Assembly (NCBI RefSeq): GCF_025165815.1
Contig: NZ_JAFFZE010000012.1
Span: 62,001 to 126,000, forward strand
DNA from: Actinophytocola gossypii
GTDB taxonomy: Bacteria > Actinomycetota > Actinomycetes > Mycobacteriales > Pseudonocardiaceae
DNA: 64,000 nt
Reading direction: 5' to 3'
Part shown: positions 24,877 to 33,086 of the stretch, in pieces
How the letters are laid out: each line of letters starts with the position of its first letter
Numbering within the stretch: position 1 is the first letter of the stretch
Notes under the pieces: generated by a model
Databases searched by the model: none
What the model saw: only the letters and a program-made list of their open reading frames with translations
Told to the model about the DNA's origin: nothing
Program-made: the position numbers and the translations under genes

Positions 24877-25887
24877 ATGCGTTCCACCCTGCGCAAGGGT
24901 GCCGTCACCATCGTGGGTGCGTCGGCGATCCTGAGCCTGGCCCTCGGCGGCATCGCCGTCGCCGACCCCAACCTGAACAACGCCGGCGGCGCGCTGCCCG
25001 GCTACCTCCCGGACTCCGACGACGTCGTCGGCACCGGCTCGGACACCAGCCAGTACGTCATCAACACCGCCGCCCAGGCACAGTCGTCGACGAACCCGGC
25101 TGTGCGGCTCGCGTCGTTCAACGCGTTCCAGCCGGGCTCCGAGGCCAACGGCCCGGTGACCGGTGACGACATCGTCATCCGGGACGCGGACCAGGTCGCC
25201 GGCTCGGGTGACGAGGTCGTCATCCCGCGGCCGAACGGCTCCTCGGCCGGCATCAACGAGCTGCTGAACAACCCGAACGTCGACTTCGCCCGCTCGTCCC
25301 GGGGCGCCGACGCCGACGACCCGCAGGAGGTGAACGACCTCTACTTCATCCCGGCGCTGTCCGACGGGCTGAGCTACGTCGTGGACGACACGGCCGGCTC
25401 GGACATCCGCAGCCTCGACACGGCCGAGCTGGCCGCGATCTACCGCTGCACCGACACCCGCGGCTTCAACCCGAAGCTGCCGCAGTCCGGCTCGGGCACC
25501 CGCTCGTTCTTCCTGGAGCAGATCGGCCTGGAGAACAACGAGATCGGTCCGTGTGTCGACCAGAACGTGCAGGAGCACGACGCGTCCGCTGTGGACGGTG
25601 ACCCGCTCGCCATCGCGCCGTTCTCCACCGCTCGCTGGTCGAGCAACCCGCCGAACCCGGCCAACCCGCCGAGCGCCGTGGTGGACATCGCCGCGACCTC
25701 GCCGACGGCCGGCGTCTTCTACACCACCCGGACCATCTACAACGTGGTCCGCGTGAACGACTACGACGCCCCCGGCTCGCCGCTGCCCGCGCTCTTCGGC
25801 CCGGACGGCTACCTGTGCGACCGCTTCGACAGCGGTCTGTTCCGCCAGGGCTTCGGCGGCCTCGGCGCCGACTGCGGCGTGATCTGA
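24877..25887 (+). CDS. secreted PstS-like substrate-binding protein
   Basis: A 336-residue exported protein with a Sec signal peptide (about residues 1-29, core VTIVGASAILSLALGGIAVA). It has type-2 periplasmic-binding-protein features of the PstS family: VVGTGSDTSQYVINTA at the first anion-binding loop, PRPNGSSAGINELL, ARSSRGADADD and SGSGTRSFFLEQ at the phosphate-type loop. It has no lipobox and no C-terminal anchor, so it is free or wall-associated. It may bind phosphate or a phosphorylated ligand. AAGGAG is 8 bases before ATG 24877. It is divergent from the surface-protein-pstB pair and ends in a terminator. Confidence 0.8.
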   Translation: MRSTLRKGAVTIVGASAILSLALGGIAVADPNLNNAGGALPGYLPDSDDVVGTGSDTSQYVINTAAQAQSSTNPAVRLASFNAFQPGSEANGPVTGDDIVIRDADQVAGSGDEVVIPRPNGSSAGINELLNNPNVDFARSSRGADADDPQEVNDLYFIPALSDGLSYVVDDTAGSDIRSLDTAELAAIYRCTDTRGFNPKLPQSGSGTRSFFLEQIGLENNEIGPCVDQNVQEHDASAVDGDPLAIAPFSTARWSSNPPNPANPPSAVVDIAATSPTAGVFYTTRTIYNVVRVNDYDAPGSPLPALFGPDGYLCDRFDSGLFRQGFGGLGADCGVI

Positions 25888-25912
25888 TCGACACCCCGCT
25901 GAGCTGAGAGCA

Positions 25913-25943
25913 GAGAAGGGGCCGGTGATCCCGGCCCCTTCTC
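25913..25943. terminator. hairpin between convergent genes
   Basis: Thirteen-base arms GAGAAGGGGCCGG and CCGGCCCCTTCTC flank a TGATC loop between the PstS-like gene and the convergent secreted-repeat gene. It is suitable as a terminator for both. Confidence 0.8.
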
Positions 25944-25955
25944 CTGTGTGGACGC

Positions 25956-26726
25956 TCAGGCGCACTGGCCGATCCGGTCGCCCTTCACGGTGTTCGTGCC
26001 GACCTGGGGGGCCGGCTCGTTGCCGGTGCAGCTCAGGTCGTCGCGGACGGTGTTGCCGCCGATCGAGGTGAACGCGACGTTGTCCCGCACCACCACGTCG
26101 TCGCCGACCTGGTTGCCGGCGCAGGACTCCGCGCCGCCGACCAGCACCGCGCCGCCGCTGCCGGCGAACGTGGCGTCGCCGAACACGACGTTGCCGCAGA
26201 GGTTGCCGCCGCTGAAGGACTCGGTCGCCGAGACCGAGCCGAGCACCGCGGAGTCGCGGACGTCGAACCGGTTGACCGTGGTGCCCCGCACGTCGCCGCC
26301 GGCGGTGAGCCCGTTGGCCGCGAACGAGGTCTGCTCCCGCACGTCGACGTCGCCGACGACGAGCGTGTCGGTCAGCCGGACCACGCCGGTGCCGGTGGAG
26401 TCGACGTCGCCGGCCACGAAGCTGCCGGTGACGTTCACCCGGCCGCTGCCGGACATGGTCACGCCGCCGTAGACCTTGGCGTCCACCAGCTCCAGCGAGG
26501 CGCCGGCACCGACCGTGACCGTGCCGCGCACCGAGGTGCCGTCCAGCACGCACGCGGTACCGTCGGCGACGACCACGCCACCGCGCACGACCCGCTCGCC
26601 GAGCGTGCCGTCGCACGTGACCGCGTGCGACCCGTGCGCCTGCGCCGGCAACGCCATCGCGATCGACGCGACCGCGGCGGCACCCGCCAGCACGGCCGCC
26701 CGAGCCAGGTTCCGATTCCTGCTCAT
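25956..26726 (-). CDS. secreted repetitive (beta-solenoid-like) protein
   Basis: A 256-residue exported protein. The signal peptide spans about residues 1-31 (ARAAVLAGAAAVASIAMALP, ending AQAHG). The mature part is a string of short Gly/Val/Asp-rich repeats (GTVTVGAGASLELVDAKVYG; GSGRVNVTGSFVAGDVDSTG; TLVVGDVDVREQTSF) of the kind that fold as a right-handed beta-solenoid, like polymer-forming or pectate-lyase-like scaffolds. Four scattered Cys could pin coils. Function unknown; it may be a wall-surface scaffold in the phosphate locus. The start is at ATG 26726 with a weak ribosome site. Confidence 0.7.
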   Translation of the reverse strand: MSRNRNLARAAVLAGAAAVASIAMALPAQAHGSHAVTCDGTLGERVVRGGVVVADGTACVLDGTSVRGTVTVGAGASLELVDAKVYGGVTMSGSGRVNVTGSFVAGDVDSTGTGVVRLTDTLVVGDVDVREQTSFAANGLTAGGDVRGTTVNRFDVRDSAVLGSVSATESFSGGNLCGNVVFGDATFAGSGGAVLVGGAESCAGNQVGDDVVVRDNVAFTSIGGNTVRDDLSCTGNEPAPQVGTNTVKGDRIGQCA

Positions 26727-26877
26727 GTCACCATCTTTCTGTTGCCGAGTAAGGGAAATCTCCCGACCGGAAGTCTTGACCAACGCCGCCGGGGGCGGGG
26801 CAACGAGCGCGGAACGGTTGGTTGTCCGGACATGTCCGAAGCGTGATCTACACCTACCGATCCGCCCAACGCCTCGC

Positions 26878-27639
26878 CTACCGACTCCGCTCGGCGTAGG
26901 CGTTCGCGCCATCCAGCACGTCCCGTGCGTACTCCGCCGACGGGTTGTAGGCCAGCACCGCCCGCCACCAACCGTCGCCGGTGGACAGGTCGCCGCCGGC
27001 CGCGCACAGGTACCGCCCGGCGGCCAGCGCGGCGTCGTCGAGGTCCTGCGGCTCGGCGACCCCGTCCCGGTCGCCGTCCACGCCGTAGGTGTCCCAGGTG
27101 GACGGAAGGAACTGGAGCGGGCCGACCGCCCGGTCCCACACCGGGTCGCCGTCGAGCGCGCCGCCGTCGGTGTCCGCGATCGCCGCGACACCGGGCGAGC
27201 CGTCCAGTGCGACGCCGACGATCGGGCGGTCCGGCCGGCCGTCCGCGTCGAGGACGCGACCGCCGTGCCGGCCGTGGTCGGACTCCACCCGCGCGATGCC
27301 GGCCAGGGTGACCCAGCTCAGCCCGCAGCCGGGCCGCTCGGCGGTGAGCCGGACCTCGGCGGCGGCGTAGGCGGTCAGCGCCCTCGGCGGGATCCCGGTC
27401 CTGGCCCCGACCTCGGACGCCCAGGCGGCGTAGGGGTCTGCGGCGGGGTCGGCGGCGGTCGGCGCGGGCGGAACCTCGGGCACCACGGCGGGCACGTCGG
27501 CCGGCACGCCGCCGGCGACCACCAGGGGCACGGTCGCCGGCGAGTGCGTCGCGGCGACCACGCCGACGACCGCGAGCGGGCCGGCGAGCCCGACCGCCGC
27601 CAGGGTCCACAGCAGGGCCGCGCGACGGCGGCCGGTCAC
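26878..27639 (-). CDS. membrane-anchored lytic transglycosylase
   Basis: A 253-residue protein: an N-terminal hydrophobic helix (ALLWTLAAVGLAGPLAVVGV), a Pro/Ala-rich linker, then a transglycosylase fold. The catalytic region reads LSWVTLAGIARVESDHGRHG with the ES pair, followed by AVGPLQFLPSTWDTYGVDGD and VLAYNPSAEYARDVL. It would cleave peptidoglycan glycan strands, making room for export or anchoring. The GTG start (27639) overlaps the stop of the sortase-like gene by 4 bases, showing coupled expression. It is the last gene of the minus-strand pst cluster. Confidence 0.85.
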   Translation of the reverse strand: MTGRRRAALLWTLAAVGLAGPLAVVGVVAATHSPATVPLVVAGGVPADVPAVVPEVPPAPTAADPAADPYAAWASEVGARTGIPPRALTAYAAAEVRLTAERPGCGLSWVTLAGIARVESDHGRHGGRVLDADGRPDRPIVGVALDGSPGVAAIADTDGGALDGDPVWDRAVGPLQFLPSTWDTYGVDGDRDGVAEPQDLDDAALAAGRYLCAAGGDLSTGDGWWRAVLAYNPSAEYARDVLDGANAYAERSR

Positions 27640-28637
27640 GCCAGGTTGGGCAGCAGGCGCGCGGCGGCCTCGTACACGTACCAGAGGACGGCGAGCACCA
27701 CCGGCACGCCGACCAGGTGGGTCTCCCAGCGGCCCCACCGCACCCTGGCCCAGGCCAGCGCGACGGCCACCACGACCAGCGCCTGGGTCCACAGCACGAA
27801 CGGCAGCAGTGCCGGCCGGTCCGAGGCGAGCGACTGCTCCTCCGGCGGGATCAGGCCCGGCCGCTCAGCCGCGGGCTGGGGCTCGCCGTCGAGCAGCGCG
27901 TCGACGAACACGGTCCGCTCCGGCTGCAGGGGGTTGCCGCCCTCGACGGTGACCAGGGTGAGCCGGCTGCCGCCCTCGGTGACCGGCTCGATGTCCGGCA
28001 GCGGGTCGCCGTCGCGCCGCACGCCCTCCACCCGGTAGGTGAACTCGCCCTGGAAGGTGACCACGGTGATCGCCTGCCCCCGGCGCAGGTGCGGCAGGTC
28101 GGCGAAGGGGGCGCCGAACGTGGCGGCCCGGCCGTAGACCAGCGACACGCCCTGCTGGCCGGGCAGCACCGTGTCCCGGCGGTGGCCGGGCCCGGCCGTC
28201 AGGTCGTCGGAGCTGGTGCCCTCCACCACGACCTGACGCAGCTCGATCGCGGGGATCTCCAGTACCGCGATCGGCGCGCCGGCCGGGATCAGGGTGTCCT
28301 CGCCGTCGGCGTAGATCGGCGGCACGGCCCGGCTGATGATGCCGTCCTCGCTCTCCTCGCGGCCGGCGTAGGGCGGCACCGCCTCGGCGATCGGGCCGCG
28401 CAGCTCGGAGTACAGCACGTCCTGGTTGGCGTCCTGCTCCAGCGGCGTGAGCAGCACCAGGTACCCGGCGAAGCCGAGCACACCGGCGGCGAGCAGCGCG
28501 AACACCCGGGTGACGACCTTCGCCGCGAACGACTCCGGCCGCGCGGGCGGCGCGGGTGGCGCGGGTGGCGGCGGCGGTGCCACCGCCTCCTCGACCGCCG
28601 GCACCGCCTCGGCCGGCGGGCTCGCCTGGACGGTCAT
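27636..28637 (-). CDS. class E sortase-like protein with degenerate active site
   Basis: A 333-residue protein: a Pro-rich cytoplasmic N-terminus, one transmembrane helix (about 42-64), a sortase-fold domain (about 115-255) and two further C-terminal helices (VLWTQALVVVAVALAWARV; VGVPVVLAVLWYVYEAAARL). Family landmarks are clear: IPAGAPIAVLEIPAIELRQV, DLTAGPGHRRDTVLPGQQG, then LVYGRAATFGAPFADL. In active class E enzymes this last segment reads A-G-H-R; here the His position is Arg170. The catalytic Cys of T-L-x-T-C is Val231 (LTLVTVEGG). The downstream Arg241 remains. It is therefore probably not a transpeptidase. Its start overlaps the upstream gene's stop (ATGA). Confidence 0.8.
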   Translation of the reverse strand: MTVQASPPAEAVPAVEEAVAPPPPPAPPAPPARPESFAAKVVTRVFALLAAGVLGFAGYLVLLTPLEQDANQDVLYSELRGPIAEAVPPYAGREESEDGIISRAVPPIYADGEDTLIPAGAPIAVLEIPAIELRQVVVEGTSSDDLTAGPGHRRDTVLPGQQGVSLVYGRAATFGAPFADLPHLRRGQAITVVTFQGEFTYRVEGVRRDGDPLPDIEPVTEGGSRLTLVTVEGGNPLQPERTVFVDALLDGEPQPAAERPGLIPPEEQSLASDRPALLPFVLWTQALVVVAVALAWARVRWGRWETHLVGVPVVLAVLWYVYEAAARLLPNLA

Positions 28638-31408
28638 CGGCGCACCAGCCCGGCGAGCGCCCGGCGCAGCGGGTGGTCGGGGCGGGAGGCGACCTGGGTG
28701 CCGAACGCGACCAGCGCGGCCAGCAGGCCGAATCCGATGAGCAGCGGGATCGCCCAGCGGGCCAGCCAGGACTCCTCGCCCTCGGTCCGCGCGACCTGCG
28801 CCACCTCCTCCTCGGCGGACTCCGGCCCGGTGTCCTGGGGGCTGGTGGTCGTCTCGGGCGGCACGCCGCTGCCCGGGCCGGGTTCCTGGGCGGCCGGCAG
28901 GGCGTCCGGCGGGCCGTCGCCCAGCGGGCCGCCGGCGGGCGGCACCGGCACCCGGCCCTGCTGCTCGCGGACCGCGGCCGCGGCGTCCAGGGCCTGGCGG
29001 ACCATGGCGGGCGGCAGCGGGTCGTAGCCGGGTGGCAGGTCGGCCAGCGTGTCGCCGGGAGTCTGCCCGTCGGTGGCCATGAACTCGATGAGGTCGGCGT
29101 AGCGGGCGGCGGTCGTCCGGTCCAGGCCCGAGGTCGGCGCGGCGGTGTAGGCGACCATGGTGCCGGGGTAGGCGCCGCCCGCGACGCGGCGGTGGTCGAC
29201 GCGGACGGTGCCGCTCGTCGGGTCCTGCACGGCGGCGTTCAGCGCGGCCACCATGGTGCCGGGAGTGGGGGCGACCGGCCGGCCGGCCGAGTTGACCAGC
29301 CGCGCGGTGGGCAGCTCGTACAGGGCCGCGTGTGCCACGGTGGTGATCGCGAGCAGCGCCCGCTGGCCGTACTCGTCCGGGTTGTTCTCGACCTCCTCGA
29401 ACACCACGTCCCTGGTGACGTTGTCACCGGGGAACTGCGGCTCGTCCGCCTGCTCGTCCTCGGGGATCGGCACCGAGTCGGACGCGCAGGCCGGGGTCGC
29501 CGAGCCGCGCCGGTCGAGCAGGGAGGTGGCGGACGACTCGGCCGAGTCCGTGATGTTCGCCAGCCGGGTGAGGTAGGGGGTGGCGAAGAACTCGTCGCAG
29601 GTGTCGCCGCCGCCGTAGACGAAGTAGCGGTTGTGGTCCGCAGTCTCGAGCCAGTTCGGCTTGCGCGGGGCCGGCGTGCGCACCCAGGTGTCGAGCAGGG
29701 TGTAGAGCTGCGTGGCCGCCGTCCCGCGCCACGCCGGGTTGACCCGCATGCCCCACCGGTCCGGCCGGCCGTCGAGCCAGGCACGCGCGGCGGGGTCGCT
29801 GGTGATGTACCGGAACAGCTCGAGGACGATGTCCGACTCCTCGGTGAAGATCACCGGGTTGCGGAGGTTCATCAGGTGCCCGGCGAGCGCCCCGTTCTCG
29901 TCGGTGAGCGCGACGTCCGGGTTGAGCTCGGCGAATTCGGGGTCGGCGAACAACCCTCGGGGGTTGTCGAGCAGGTACGGGTGGGCGACGTAGTAGGCCC
30001 TGGCGTCGGCGTCGTCGGTGATCTCCTGCTCGCCGGTGTATGGCTGTCGTCCCTCCCGGTCACGGGGCGGGATGACGGTCGGGTTGTAGCTCTGGGTGAG
30101 CAGCTTGGCGAGCAGTCGTGGGGACAGGGTCAGCCGCTGGACCTGACGGCCGTCGGCGCCGTCGACGGTGAACGCCACGGCGAACCCGGTCAGGGCGCTC
30201 GGCGCGTGCGCGACCGGCCTCGGAGAGCCGGTGACCGGCTGGGTGGTGTAGATCGCGTTCTGCTGGTACTCCGACCCGAGGCGGGTGGTGAACTGCCGTC
30301 GGGCCTCGTACTCGCCGCCCTGCGTGTAGACGGGCAGGTAGTCCGAGCGGCGGGCGCCGGTGCAGTAGGCGGCGCCCCAACGCTGCTGGGCGACGTCGAT
30401 CAACTCGGAGCCGTAGGCCGGGATCGTCGGCCGGCTGTCCCGCACGTCGCAGGCCCGCAGGTCGGGGGCGAACGAGAGCGGGACGACGAACCGGTTCCCC
30501 CAGTTGGACTCGGCGAGCCAGGTATGAATGCCGACGAACTCGTTGGGATTGTTGGTGAAGTTGGGGCCGCCCGGCTCCGGACCGCTGGGGCCCTCCGAGC
30601 AGTCGTCCCGCGCGTCCTCGACACAGGGCAGGTCCATGATCGGCACGACGACGATCGAACAGGCCACGGTGTCGGTGCAACCCAGACTCGGCTGCGACGC
30701 CTGCTGACGGAGCTCGAACAGGAACTCGTTCCCGCCGTCCGGCCGGATCGGCACCGAGCGGGTGGCGATCCGGCTCGCGCCGGTCCAGGTCACGTCGGTC
30801 GGCGCGAAGCTCTTCAGGGTCGGCGTGTTGATGAGCGGGCCGCCGTCCTCGGTGCTCTCCCTACCGGACCACAGATAGCGGACACCGTCCGCAGCGACGA
30901 AGGGCTCCTGCTCGGCCCGGATCATGTTCCGAACCTGCTCGTCCTGGGTGTCACCGGGGTACGGGCGGGGCTCCGTTGGCCGGCTCTGCAGGTCGGACAC
31001 CGCGCGCTGCTCGGGCGGTGCGGCGGTGTCGAAGCCGGAGTACCACCGCCCGCGATACCGGTTCAGGCACGTCTCGCGAGTCGGCTCGGTACCGCGGCAC
31101 TGCATCACGACCACCGGGTACTCGATGAGCACCTCCTGCGAGGCGTTCGTGTTGTGACTCGCCTTGAACCCCTCCAGCTCGATCGCCACCTGCTGGCGGT
31201 CGAACAGGTCGGCGATCCGGTTCACCCGGACGGTCGCGGGCAGCACCTCGCCGGTGCCCTGGTTGGTGATGTCCTTGCTCTGCTCGAACGCCCAGTCGGC
31301 CTGCGCGTGCGCCGGCGCGGCGTCGGGCAGTACCGCGGCACCCGCGACCGGCGCCACGGCGAGCAGCAGCACCAGGCCGAGCCGGGCAGGACCGTTGCGG
31401 CGTCCCAT
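28634..31408 (-). CDS. large exported, C-terminally membrane-anchored binding protein
   Basis: A 924-residue protein with a signal peptide (LGLVLLLAVAPVAGAAVL, cleavage near AHAQA). A long extracytoplasmic region has several Cys pairs and regions resembling PstS/type-2 binding domains (RLTLSPRLLAKLLTQSYNPT; NPDVALTDENG; SDIVLELFRYITSDPAARAW). A Pro/Gly/Glu linker leads to a C-terminal helix (WAIPLLIGFGLLAALVAFGT) and a basic tail. It looks like a fused or enlarged solute-binding/surface protein unique to this type of locus; ligand unknown. The start is at ATG 31408 with GGGGAG upstream. It is 26 bases after the pstS stop. Confidence 0.75.
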   Translation of the reverse strand: MGRRNGPARLGLVLLLAVAPVAGAAVLPDAAPAHAQADWAFEQSKDITNQGTGEVLPATVRVNRIADLFDRQQVAIELEGFKASHNTNASQEVLIEYPVVVMQCRGTEPTRETCLNRYRGRWYSGFDTAAPPEQRAVSDLQSRPTEPRPYPGDTQDEQVRNMIRAEQEPFVAADGVRYLWSGRESTEDGGPLINTPTLKSFAPTDVTWTGASRIATRSVPIRPDGGNEFLFELRQQASQPSLGCTDTVACSIVVVPIMDLPCVEDARDDCSEGPSGPEPGGPNFTNNPNEFVGIHTWLAESNWGNRFVVPLSFAPDLRACDVRDSRPTIPAYGSELIDVAQQRWGAAYCTGARRSDYLPVYTQGGEYEARRQFTTRLGSEYQQNAIYTTQPVTGSPRPVAHAPSALTGFAVAFTVDGADGRQVQRLTLSPRLLAKLLTQSYNPTVIPPRDREGRQPYTGEQEITDDADARAYYVAHPYLLDNPRGLFADPEFAELNPDVALTDENGALAGHLMNLRNPVIFTEESDIVLELFRYITSDPAARAWLDGRPDRWGMRVNPAWRGTAATQLYTLLDTWVRTPAPRKPNWLETADHNRYFVYGGGDTCDEFFATPYLTRLANITDSAESSATSLLDRRGSATPACASDSVPIPEDEQADEPQFPGDNVTRDVVFEEVENNPDEYGQRALLAITTVAHAALYELPTARLVNSAGRPVAPTPGTMVAALNAAVQDPTSGTVRVDHRRVAGGAYPGTMVAYTAAPTSGLDRTTAARYADLIEFMATDGQTPGDTLADLPPGYDPLPPAMVRQALDAAAAVREQQGRVPVPPAGGPLGDGPPDALPAAQEPGPGSGVPPETTTSPQDTGPESAEEEVAQVARTEGEESWLARWAIPLLIGFGLLAALVAFGTQVASRPDHPLRRALAGLVRR

Positions 31409-31433
31409 GTCTTCTCCCCTCGTCACGTGCCCG

Positions 31434-33056
31434 TCACTCCGCCGCGTCCCGCCGCCTGCGCGCCGCGCGGGCCACGAACGGCGGCACCAGCAGCACCAGG
31501 AGCAGTTGCACGCCGACCAGCGCGCCGAGCAGGGTGGTCATGCCGTCGGACCGGAACGCGGCCAGCTCGGTGGCGCTGCCGGCGAGCGTGGACCCGTCGC
31601 CGGTGTCGCCCTCCGCGCCGATCGGCAGCCCGGTCTCCGGGTCGCGCTGGACCTCGCCGTCCCCGCCGCCGCCGTTCCCGTTCCCGCCGGCGCCGCCGTT
31701 CCCGCCGCCGCCGTTGCCGCCACCGCCGGCCGCGTTGCCGCCGCCACCACCACCGCCGGCGCCGCCACCGCCGCCCCCGCCCGGTGCGCACGGCCCCTGG
31801 CCGACCCGGTCGCAGGCGGGCGGCATCGGCGCCTCGCGGGCGAGCTTGTTGCTGGTCGGGTCACCGGGGTCGAACGTCGGGTTGCCGCACCGCGCGACGT
31901 CGGTGTCCTGGATCGTCGCGTGCGGGATCCGCTTCACCTGGTCGAACCCGGCGCGCACCAGGTTCGCCGGCAGCGGCGAGTAGCCGAGCGCCGGCATCGC
32001 GCGCTGGCCCTGGCAGAGGAAGTAGTACATGAAGTCGGACATGGTCCGGCCCTTGCCGGCGGTGATCCGGTGGTCGCCCCTGCCCTCCACCGGGATGATC
32101 GCGTACGAGTACGACGACAGCGGGTAGGTCCTCGGGTCGTCGAACCGGTACACCCGGTCGAGCACCTGGGTGAGGTAGTCCTGGTCGCGCGGGTTGTTGT
32201 TGATCTGCGCCTGGGTCAGCGCGACGGCCACGTTGAAGTGCGTCGGCTCGGTGTAGTACCCGCCGGCGTTGAGCACCTTGGCCACCGGGAAGTTCCGTGC
32301 GGTGGCGAAGGAGTACTCGACGTAGGTGATCGAGCCGTCGCCCGCCGCCGCGGAGACCGCGCCGGCCACCCGGTCCGAGCCGGTCTGCGAGGTCATCAGC
32401 GGCGCCCGGCCCTTGTTCACCGGGTAGTAGGACGTCAGCTCCTCGCACCGGCAGTACCCGCGCCAGATGTTCCGGTGCTCGATGTCCATCCACCGGGTGA
32501 ACTGGGCGGTGGTGCCGGAGCCGTCGCCGCGCACGATCGGGATGATCGGCTTGCTCGGCAGCGCGCGGCCGTTGTTGTCCCTGGTGATCGCCGGGTCGCT
32601 CCAGTTCCGGATCGCGCCGGTGAAGATCTTCGCGATGGTCTCGCCGGACAGCCGCAGGCCCCGGTAGAGCTGGCCGCCGACCCGCAGGTGGTACATGAAC
32701 GAGGTGCCGCCGGCGACGATCGGCATGTAGGCGTAGGCCCGGTTGTCGGAGTTGTCCGGCTGGCCCCGGTCGGTGCCCTGGTAGGGGATCTCCGAGACGC
32801 CGAAGTCGTTCTGCCCCTGGGCGAACGCGCGGCGCCCGGCCGAGGAGCCGATGCCGGAGTAGGACACGGTCATGCCGCGCGTGCGCACGTCCTGCACCCA
32901 CTGGTCGAGCGCGTTCTGGCTCCACGTCGACCCGGAGCCGGTGATCGGCTCGTACGCGGGTTGCGCGGTGACGGCACCACCGCCGCCGGCGAGCAGCAGC
33001 GTCACCGCGACCGCCCCCACGGTCAGCGCGCGGCGCCAGGCGGTGAAGCGTTGCAT
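31434..33056 (-). CDS. pstS: phosphate-binding protein PstS with C-terminal membrane anchor
   Basis: A 540-residue PstS. A signal peptide (ALTVGAVAVTLLLAGGGGAV) precedes a full phosphate-binding domain: ITGSGSTWSQNALDQW, YSGIGSSAGRRAFAQGQNDF, GVSEIPYQ, IIPIVRGDGSGTTAQFTRW and TYPLSSYSYAIIP. There is no lipobox. Instead a Gly/Asn-rich linker of about 50 residues leads to a C-terminal helix (TTLLGALVGVQLLLVLLVPP) and a basic tail (RRRRD). The protein is thus anchored from its C-terminus, unlike the lipoprotein PstS of most Gram-positives. It is 30 bases downstream of pstA in the cluster. Confidence 0.9.
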   Translation of the reverse strand: MQRFTAWRRALTVGAVAVTLLLAGGGGAVTAQPAYEPITGSGSTWSQNALDQWVQDVRTRGMTVSYSGIGSSAGRRAFAQGQNDFGVSEIPYQGTDRGQPDNSDNRAYAYMPIVAGGTSFMYHLRVGGQLYRGLRLSGETIAKIFTGAIRNWSDPAITRDNNGRALPSKPIIPIVRGDGSGTTAQFTRWMDIEHRNIWRGYCRCEELTSYYPVNKGRAPLMTSQTGSDRVAGAVSAAAGDGSITYVEYSFATARNFPVAKVLNAGGYYTEPTHFNVAVALTQAQINNNPRDQDYLTQVLDRVYRFDDPRTYPLSSYSYAIIPVEGRGDHRITAGKGRTMSDFMYYFLCQGQRAMPALGYSPLPANLVRAGFDQVKRIPHATIQDTDVARCGNPTFDPGDPTSNKLAREAPMPPACDRVGQGPCAPGGGGGGGAGGGGGGGNAAGGGGNGGGGNGGAGGNGNGGGGDGEVQRDPETGLPIGAEGDTGDGSTLAGSATELAAFRSDGMTTLLGALVGVQLLLVLLVPPFVARAARRRRDAAE

Positions 33057-33086
33057 CTGAACTCTCTTCCTCTCCTCGTGGTACGG

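Noticed and set aside
24877-25887. The secreted protein at this position as the main PstS
   Set aside because: The protein at 31434-33056 has the full PstS signature and sits with pstA/pstC; this one is shorter and more divergent, so it is called PstS-like only.
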